Positions 15,141 through 20,758 of a DNA stretch of 20,758 nucleotides are shown in pieces. Position 1 is the stretch's first letter. Each line of letters begins with the position of its first letter. Position numbers and translations under genes: made by a program. This DNA is from Promethearchaeota archaeon (GTDB lineage: Archaea > Asgardarchaeota > Lokiarchaeia > Sigynarchaeales > SOKP01): positions 1 to 20,758 of the forward strand of contig DAOUUT010000025.1 in the NCBI GenBank assembly GCA_030668025.1. Reading direction: 5' to 3'. The notes under the pieces are model-generated. The model was not told where the DNA came from, ran no database searches, and saw only the letters and a list, made by a program, of their open reading frames with translations.

Positions 15141-15498
15141 AAAAGAATATTGTATGATTCTATGTTTGTTTTAAAAATTATAAGTTTTTAGAAATAGTTA
15201 ATACATTAATATCCAATTGCATATTTGAACGACTTATTAGCATATAATTTATTTAATTTATTTAAGTTTACTTTACTTTTACTTTTAACGACCCCCCTCC
15301 CCCTCTCTAAAACCTAAAAAAAAATTCATAATTGTTACTGACGAGTAGAGTTTTACCTTTTAATTACGTCGGTAATTTGTTGTCCTTTATTGTATAAAAA
15401 ATTCAATTTTAATAAACTTTATAACAGATAATGTACCTTAATTTCATGAGTTTTAATACTTAATAGATAATATACCTTAATTTCATGAGTTTGATGAC
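15141..15498. other. Intergenic region with C-rich tract and direct repeat
   Basis: No gene was seen. A pyrimidine tract at about 15291-15307 reads CCCCCCTCCCCC, an oddly GC-rich patch in an AT-rich gap. On the minus strand it is two G runs of 5 and 6. TTTAC-type units recur just before it. The 28-bp direct repeat at 15426-15492 occupies the right end. Confidence 0.4.
15426..15492. repeat. Direct repeat, two 28-bp copies with one mismatch, period 39
   Basis: Copies at 15426-15453 and 15465-15492 share AGATAAT[G/A]TACCTTAATTTCATGAGTTT-type sequence, with a single G/A difference. The 11-bp spacer is unlike the copies. The second copy ends 6 nt before the ATG of the 43-residue ORF, so it could be a tandem regulatory site or a local duplication. 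Confidence 0.7.
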
Positions 15499-15630
15499 AT
15501 GGATAGTAAAGACTCCGAAAAAGAGATATTTTTAAAATATTGTGAAGAGTGTATAAAGTCTAAAATCACATCTAATTACGATAGTCCTCCAGAATTAACG
15601 GAAGAAGCAAGGAAAGAAAAAGGGCTCTAA
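15499..15630 (+). CDS. Possible small protein with a CxxC motif (43 aa)
   Basis: The ATG at 15499 opens 43 codons that read MDSKDSEKEIFLKYCEECIK and end in ELTEEARKEKGL. The composition is hydrophilic and Glu/Lys-rich, and it contains one CEEC knuckle that could bind metal only with a partner chain. Codon choice looks like real coding DNA, in contrast to the T-rich flanks. No good ribosome site precedes it, and its start lies beside the 28-bp direct repeat. It may be a genuine small gene or the end of a degraded one. Confidence 0.4.
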   Translation: MDSKDSEKEIFLKYCEECIKSKITSNYDSPPELTEEARKEKGL

Positions 15631-15760
15631 ATTTTAATATACAACCAATATTCTTTTCTATTTTATAATTCAAACCCTAATATATATTATAGCAACTAAA
15701 TATTTTTAAACAAAAAAAAATATTTATCTTTTAATTAGAATTAATTATTAAGTAGTTGTT

Positions 15761-16942
15761 ATGAATTCAAAAGAACGTGTGAGGGCAGCAATTCATTTTA
15801 ATCGGCCAGATAAAGTCCCAGTTTTTAATATTGTATCCGGCGATGTCGCTCCTCTGCCACTTATATACTCAAAAGATTGGAATCCAGGTTTTGCGGAAAA
15901 TGAAACTGGATTATTCCCACATAATAAAAATCCTAATAGTTGGGAAAGACCAGATTGGACGAAAGATCGACCAGAGTTTGAAGATACAAATTGGAAAAGA
16001 ATTCCTCACGAAGAGGTAGATGAATGGGGTTGTATCTGGAATATGAAGGGAAGGGATAAAGATATGGGACACCCAGGTAGACCTTCTTTACCGGATATAA
16101 AAAAAATAGATGAATATTTAGCACAATATACTTTAGATGCTTCAGATAAGAGTCGGTATAAAGCGGCTTTAGATTTAAAAAAATCATTAAGTGATGATTT
16201 ATACAACATGGTAATTATGAGGTCACAAGGACCTTCTCATGTAGTTTCCGAAATGAGAGGTTTTTCTAATTATCTAGTTGATCACATTAGGCATCCTAAG
16301 GAGTTAAAACGTTTATTAGAACATGTTACTGAGTTCCATGTAGAAGCAATAAAAATGGCGTATAAATACGGATTAAAACCCGATGGTTTTTGGATTGCAG
16401 ATGATTTAGGAGAACAGACTGGACCCTTCTTTAATCCCCGTCTTTTCAGAGATTTTTACGAACCGATATATAAAAGAATCGTAGACGCAGCACATGAATT
16501 AGGAGCTGATGTACACCTTCATTGTTGTGGCAAGGTAGACCACCTTATACCCGTACTCATTGACTGTGGTTTAGATTCTATTGAGTTTGATAGTCCTAGA
16601 ATGAGTGGATATAACGAATTAAAGCAATATCGGGGAAAAATAATGTTCTGGGGTTGCGTTAACATACAATCTATTTATACTCATGGAACACCCGAAGAAG
16701 TCGAGCGAGAAGTTTGGCATATGGTTCGAAATTTAGGTACGAAAGATGGAGGCTTTGGAGCGTATTTTTATCCTCAACCTAAAGTAATAAGGGTTTCTCG
16801 AAAGAACATCAAAGCTTTTGGAAAGGGATTAGAAAAATATGGAACTTATTCAAATATTCCCTCAAAATGGTGGGATTATCCAACTATAGAAAATTGGAAT
16901 GATTTTGAAGTTCCTCCTTTACCACCTATCGATCCTGATTAA
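15761..16942 (+). CDS. Uroporphyrinogen decarboxylase (UroD/MtaA) superfamily protein
   Basis: The protein has 393 residues. It opens MNSKERVRAAIHFNRPDKVP, the standard N-terminus of this superfamily, where the enzymes decarboxylate uroporphyrinogen or move methyl groups to corrinoid or thiol acceptors. GFWIADDLGEQTGPFFNPRLFRDFYEPIYKRI (209-240), the HLHCCGKVDHLIPVLIDCG block (252-270) and IEFDSPRMSG follow the family. H254-x-C256-G is the HxCG pattern that supplies zinc ligands in MtaA-type methyltransferases. WGCVN (C299) sits where most relatives have GN. The true UroD N-terminal arginine pair is not evident, so heme synthesis is unlikely and methyl transfer or an unknown role is preferred. 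No corrinoid-protein gene is next to it. The C-terminus has an unusual WWDYPTIENW tail. Confidence 0.78.
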   Translation: MNSKERVRAAIHFNRPDKVPVFNIVSGDVAPLPLIYSKDWNPGFAENETGLFPHNKNPNSWERPDWTKDRPEFEDTNWKRIPHEEVDEWGCIWNMKGRDKDMGHPGRPSLPDIKKIDEYLAQYTLDASDKSRYKAALDLKKSLSDDLYNMVIMRSQGPSHVVSEMRGFSNYLVDHIRHPKELKRLLEHVTEFHVEAIKMAYKYGLKPDGFWIADDLGEQTGPFFNPRLFRDFYEPIYKRIVDAAHELGADVHLHCCGKVDHLIPVLIDCGLDSIEFDSPRMSGYNELKQYRGKIMFWGCVNIQSIYTHGTPEEVEREVWHMVRNLGTKDGGFGAYFYPQPKVIRVSRKNIKAFGKGLEKYGTYSNIPSKWWDYPTIENWNDFEVPPLPPIDPD

Positions 16943-17179
16943 TATTTAATAAAAAATTGCTTATTATTTATTAGTCAATATATTAACTTTCGAGAGATAA
17001 AGACATCTAATATTCATTAATTAGAACATCATTTTCTATACTTCCATTACATCAGTGGAAATAGTGGAAGACTGGGCTCTTTATCGTGAGGACATGATAT
17101 GTTATAAATACATCAAAATATATTAATAAAACACTATATATATTAATAATTAAATTTGAAGTTCTGGATATTGATTAAA
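16943..17179. other. Intergenic region with a GC-richer hairpin-forming patch
   Basis: CTTCCA near 17041 and TGGAAG near 17065 form a 6-bp inverted repeat, with a second TGGAA between them. The adjacent patch to about 17100 is richer in G and C than the flanks. No ORF of useful size, tRNA or named RNA family is recognised. It could be a small RNA or a decayed gene end. Confidence 0.25.
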
Positions 17180-18577
17180 ATGATAAACAAACAAAAAAAT
17201 GCATTTCATATTATTGCTCCTTTTAATTCGGATATGGTGCTCGACTATTCATCTCTTATTGGAAAATATGATGAATTTCGAAAGCAATTATGTTCAAAAT
17301 TACAAAAGGATTACCCAGATCAAGTCCTAATAGAAAAATTTGCTAACGAAGAAGCGCCTTTTAAGCGCATTAGAGAGTGGATGCGTGAAGAAGATAAATT
17401 AAAAGTTAAATCGTCTATTGATGAATTGTTATTCAAAGGAACAGGGGGAAGTGGAGCAATGAAACGAGATAAAAGTATAATAACCATTCAATTCAATAAA
17501 AGGATTGAATTGCCCATAAATAGAATTGGAGATGACATTTTTAGTTCGCCTCCCTCCCTTTTATTAGAAACTATGAGTTTTCACGAATATGGCATTGGAA
17601 TAATTTACTGCAAGGTGAATCTTTCATTTAAACAGGAGTTTATGACAATAGAACCCAGGAAAGTAATGGCAGATTTGCTTGATCAGATATTAATAAACGA
17701 TACTTTAATAAGAACGACAAAATCTACTTGTTTAAATGTTTTCAAAGCATATGAAGAAAGTTTGAATGATTTGGAACTTGAAAATCCTCTAATGGTGTAT
17801 AAAGATTTATTTGATAATCAAAAATCAGGCATTCCATTATGGGGGCACATTGTACTAGTTCGGAATAAAACAAGTAATGATGAGATTCTCCCTATTGATG
17901 AGATTATGAAGAAAGTTGTGGAAATAAGCCATCCTGATGGGGCAATCAATTTTTCTAAGGGAACAAAAGGATTTGTACACATTGGATGGGGTAATAGCTT
18001 ATGGGCTAACTTAAATGATTCTGAATTAGTTTACGCAAAAGAAACTCTAAGATATCTAGAGATAGAATATCGAACTCTTCAAGTTTTTAACGATATTTTG
18101 TATAAGCGCTTAAATCAGTTAGCTTCCTATAGTGGATTACAAAAGAAACAGGTTAGAAAAACAATTAAATGGATAAATAAGTTAAGAATTGAAATGGAGA
18201 TGTACTCCTTGAATAAAAATAATATCTTGCAAAACCTTGCTCCTTTTGCTCATTTTATCTATAATGAGTCAAACATCAGTTGGAGAAGCTCCCAGATGGA
18301 AGAGTTTTTTACGGATAAATTAGAAACTTTTGAATATCTACATAATCGAGGTAAGGAAAAATTACAAGAGATAAGTGATAGCAAGATCAATAACATCTTG
18401 TTCATATTCACTTGTCTATCTTTAATAAGCACATTTATTGATGGTTTAATGTTTGTATTCGCGGATAATATTGCAGAATCGCTAGTATTTCGATCATTTC
18501 TCTTGATATTTCCACCGGTGGCATTCATCGTGATTATAATGTTGCTTATCGAGAGATTTATGGGTTCGCGAAAATAA
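17180..18577 (+). CDS. Unknown protein with two C-terminal membrane helices
   Basis: From the ATG at 17180 the protein has 465 residues. A TTG at 17156 would add eight residues (MKFWILIK) and is less likely. Residues 1-330 are soluble, mixed alpha/beta, with the basic patch LLFKGTGGSGAMKRDKS. Residues about 300-400 are largely helical, and a long helix (MEEFFTDKLETFEYLHNRGKEKLQEI) leads into two hydrophobic segments at about 395-420 and 430-455 (NNILFIFTCLSLISTFIDGLMFVF and SFLLIFPPVAFIVIIMLLI). A long helix followed by two closely spaced membrane helices at the C-terminus recalls CorA-type transporters. The signature GMN is absent, so this is only an architectural likeness. The gene is convergent with the GH94-like gene and has no obvious partner. 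Confidence 0.72.
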   Translation: MINKQKNAFHIIAPFNSDMVLDYSSLIGKYDEFRKQLCSKLQKDYPDQVLIEKFANEEAPFKRIREWMREEDKLKVKSSIDELLFKGTGGSGAMKRDKSIITIQFNKRIELPINRIGDDIFSSPPSLLLETMSFHEYGIGIIYCKVNLSFKQEFMTIEPRKVMADLLDQILINDTLIRTTKSTCLNVFKAYEESLNDLELENPLMVYKDLFDNQKSGIPLWGHIVLVRNKTSNDEILPIDEIMKKVVEISHPDGAINFSKGTKGFVHIGWGNSLWANLNDSELVYAKETLRYLEIEYRTLQVFNDILYKRLNQLASYSGLQKKQVRKTIKWINKLRIEMEMYSLNKNNILQNLAPFAHFIYNESNISWRSSQMEEFFTDKLETFEYLHNRGKEKLQEISDSKINNILFIFTCLSLISTFIDGLMFVFADNIAESLVFRSFLLIFPPVAFIVIIMLLIERFMGSRK

Positions 18578-18786
18578 AAAATAAATAAATCTGTTTACCA
18601 ACTTTACATTAAATCATTATCTTTTTTATTTACTTAATTTCCAGGATGTGAAATACGATAAAATTAAGGAGACTTGAAGTTTTAACTAATAAATAAATTA
18701 GTAAAATCCATGATTCAACTTTATCTTTATTGGAAGATGTTGGCGATATCATAGATAACTAAAAATAAAGAGATATTTGATTTTTA

Positions 18787-20758
18787 TTAAAAATTTATTT
18801 TCCATGATAAGGGTTTATCACGCTTACTTTCACCTATAATGATTAAATGATTTCCTATTGCAGTAAACTCACTTTCATTTCCATTTATAAATATAGAATC
18901 AATTTTCTCAAGGTCATTTTTAGTTAATTCTAATGCCAATTTCCACTTACCTTCCTTTAGAGGATTATACCATCCCGAATATCCACTTAGAGTTTTTTCT
19001 AATCCAATGAGAAAAGATTTAAACCTATATTCTTCTTGAGGGAGAGTAGATTTTAATTCCACTCCTTCAGAAGTGAAATTTATTCCCATTATACGAGTCA
19101 CATCATATAATGGCCACGCATGAGGATGTAAATTAAAAACAGGAAAATCGGTCCAAGCTGTTCCTACATGACCAAGATGCTCTTCTCCGTCTGCAATTTC
19201 ATATTCTCCACTAATTAAGCCTTCGTCAAATGCAGTCTGCCCGGGATATTTAGATAAATCCGAATTATAGGTATCTGGACCGCTCCAAATCCCGTACCAC
19301 ACATCCGGAAAATTCTCAGCATGATACGCAAGCGTATTTTTTTTCCACTCGTCCCAGCCCATTTGTCCGTCAACCAGCGAAAGAGCCCATATTAAAGTAC
19401 CGTTTATCGAGGGCCATATACCAGCGTTTACTCCTTGTCCTACATTTCTAATACTCTCAATTCCTTTACTATGAAGCCTTGCACCAATTTTTGAAGGTTT
19501 TCGTACTAATTCATTAATGGATTGAACTAGAATCATCTTTTCCGTATCATCAAGAGCGTTCCCAATAATAGCCCATGGTTGAGGTTCTAACCACATCTGG
19601 TCCTCACCTACCCAGCCTAAATCTTCTGTTAACCAGGCGCGTCTAAACCATTTTCCAATCCACTGAGCTCTAACTGCTTCTCTTTGGGAATCAGAATAAT
19701 TTAGAACGTCTTCAGCTAATTCAGATTCGTTTACATACTTTAACATTTCAGAGTAAATTTTAAGCGAGAAAATAGCCATTGCGGCGTTTAAAACGCTTTC
19801 CCCTTCTTTCTGAATTTCTTTATGTTTCTCAGGTGGAATGTTTCCAATTACAACTCCATCGTTCCAATCTCCATTAGATAATCGTTGAAGCCCATGGCGT
19901 CCTGTTCCAGTTTTTTTAACTAGATGCCGATAACATCTTTTCAATATTTCTCCAACGCTTACTACCTCAACTCGAGACCCATAAACGGGGTATCTCGAAA
20001 TATTCTCGGAAAGGAAACCTGTGTCTCGCGTACCAAGAATGTATTCGCTTGTCAGCCACAACAACCACATTTCTTGATCGCTCGGTTTGAAAGGAACGGG
20101 TAAAATTTGTCCGCTACCTGTAATACCGTAGGGTATTTCACCGCTCTTACGAACCGTTTTCAGAGTATACCTAATTACATTCTTAACTATGTCAGGATCG
20201 TTGTATATAAACGGTAACGCGTGTTGTAAAGGATCTCGAGCGGCGCCTTGAAATCCAATTATATACTGATACACATGACCTTGAGAGAGGATGTGTTCTT
20301 TAAAAAAACTATCGTAAGTCATCGCGCTTCGCAAGTAGTAATAATGCCAAAATACCTCGCGATTTACCCAAGCCTCGTTATGGATTTGTAATTGTATTCT
20401 ACTAGCTTTCCATTGCTCACAAGATTCTTTAAACTTTGTGGATGTACTAGTCTTGTATTTATTAATTAATTGTTCTATCTCGAAATTATCGGGGAGATAT
20501 CCATATAAAAAAGAGAACGTGCAACTTTCACCTGGGTTTAAACTTACTTTCCGTTCTAGAAGCATGGAACTTTCTACACCCGTTGAGTTAAGACTATCAT
20601 TAAGATCGGTTTTTAAACTAACCGGAGATTCAACGCCACCTATACCAAAAAAATCTGTGCTATTCGTTTGCATCCCGCTGATTTCCGAGTCTAAGGAGAC
20701 TAGGAAAGTTTTGGGAGGAAATTTATCGTCAAAACTAGGTTTAAGGTTGTTAGGATCA
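18787..20758 (-). CDS. Partial GH94-like glycoside phosphorylase/hydrolase (N-terminus beyond the right edge)
   Basis: The frame has no stop before the right edge, so the first Met-initiated start at 20673 is probably internal. The readable 28 extra codons continue the family's pattern (FPPKTFLVSLDSEISGMQTNSTDFFGIGG). The protein then has a beta-rich N-terminal part (LNPGESCTFSFLYGYLPD) and an (alpha/alpha)6-barrel with YIIGFQGAARDPLQHALP, EIPYGITGSGQILPVPFKPSDQEMWLLWL and LQRLSNGDWNDG. Near the C-terminus are QGVNAGIWPSINGTLIWALSLVDG and a beta domain (YSGWYNPLKEGKWKLALELTKNDL). GDWND contains the catalytic-acid Asp of cellobiose-phosphorylase-type GH94 enzymes. Substrates of the family are beta-linked glucosides, and the exact one cannot be told. 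A signal peptide cannot be excluded because the N-terminus is missing. The gene is convergent with the unknown membrane protein at 17180. Confidence 0.78.
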   Translation of the reverse strand, partial: DPNNLKPSFDDKFPPKTFLVSLDSEISGMQTNSTDFFGIGGVESPVSLKTDLNDSLNSTGVESSMLLERKVSLNPGESCTFSFLYGYLPDNFEIEQLINKYKTSTSTKFKESCEQWKASRIQLQIHNEAWVNREVFWHYYYLRSAMTYDSFFKEHILSQGHVYQYIIGFQGAARDPLQHALPFIYNDPDIVKNVIRYTLKTVRKSGEIPYGITGSGQILPVPFKPSDQEMWLLWLTSEYILGTRDTGFLSENISRYPVYGSRVEVVSVGEILKRCYRHLVKKTGTGRHGLQRLSNGDWNDGVVIGNIPPEKHKEIQKEGESVLNAAMAIFSLKIYSEMLKYVNESELAEDVLNYSDSQREAVRAQWIGKWFRRAWLTEDLGWVGEDQMWLEPQPWAIIGNALDDTEKMILVQSINELVRKPSKIGARLHSKGIESIRNVGQGVNAGIWPSINGTLIWALSLVDGQMGWDEWKKNTLAYHAENFPDVWYGIWSGPDTYNSDLSKYPGQTAFDEGLISGEYEIADGEEHLGHVGTAWTDFPVFNLHPHAWPLYDVTRIMGINFTSEGVELKSTLPQEEYRFKSFLIGLEKTLSGYSGWYNPLKEGKWKLALELTKNDLEKIDSIFINGNESEFTAIGNHLIIIGESKRDKPLSWKINF

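Noticed and set aside
17055..17126. A short frame VEIVEDWALYREDMICYKYIKIY in the gap before 17180
   Set aside because: It is only about 24 codons with a GTG start, has no ribosome site and no recognisable motif. It could be a relic but is too short to claim.

Overview
The window looks like a fragment of an Asgard (Lokiarchaeota-like) archaeal chromosome. The DNA is AT-rich, and several genes have archaeal-type TATA boxes or Shine-Dalgarno sites. The gene content fits that lineage: a Rag/Gtr-like small GTPase with a roadblock/longin-like tail, a DRG-family GTPase with a TGS domain, an HTH_10 (Bat-type) regulator, a geranylgeranyl-reductase-family flavoprotein, and hdrA/mvhD electron-bifurcation genes decoded with selenocysteine. 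No rRNA, tRNA, CRISPR array, insertion sequence or integrase was recognised. The lineage is an inference from gene content, not from a marker gene.

Left region (1-3000, all minus strand): a selenoprotein operon. hdrA (1060-3000) carries four in-frame UGA codons and mvhD (596-1054) carries two. All six fall where the families normally have conserved cysteines, and an ordinary ORF caller breaks both genes. Just after the mvhD stop, the minus-strand RNA at 533-578 can fold into a hairpin with an AUGA/GA tandem sheared-pair core, as in eukaryotic SECIS elements. hdrA and mvhD are 5 nt apart, so this single element appears to serve both cistrons. A third minus-strand gene, open at the left edge, follows it. 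Its N-terminal part looks like a winged helix.

Middle region (3273-12673): an extended-SDR sugar epimerase-like gene (minus) is divergent from a Bat-type HTH regulator (plus). A perfect 16-bp palindrome lies between them beside the likely TATA box. Then on the plus strand come a HEAT-repeat protein, an FrhB-type iron-sulfur flavoprotein with an extra C-terminal beta-rich domain, the Rag-like GTPase only 62 nt downstream, the DRG GTPase, a split-barrel flavin/F420-type protein, and a membrane protein with a C-terminal zinc ribbon followed by a likely 47-residue two-helix membrane peptide.

Right region (12705-20758): on the minus strand are an alpha/beta hydrolase (probably leaderless, with a 23-bp inverted repeat over its start site) and a GGR-family FAD oxidoreductase. 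A 620-bp gene-poor gap follows, holding a 28-bp direct repeat and a possible 43-residue ORF. On the plus strand are a UroD/MtaA-superfamily protein and an unrecognised protein with two C-terminal membrane helices. Last is a GH94-like glycoside phosphorylase/hydrolase on the minus strand, whose N-terminus lies beyond the right edge.

The clearest biology is the HdrA-MvhD pair. In characterised systems MvhD passes electrons from a hydrogenase or formate dehydrogenase to the FAD of HdrA for flavin-based electron bifurcation. Here six of the metal-site positions have become selenocysteine. The other genes look like independent transcription units and do not form one pathway.
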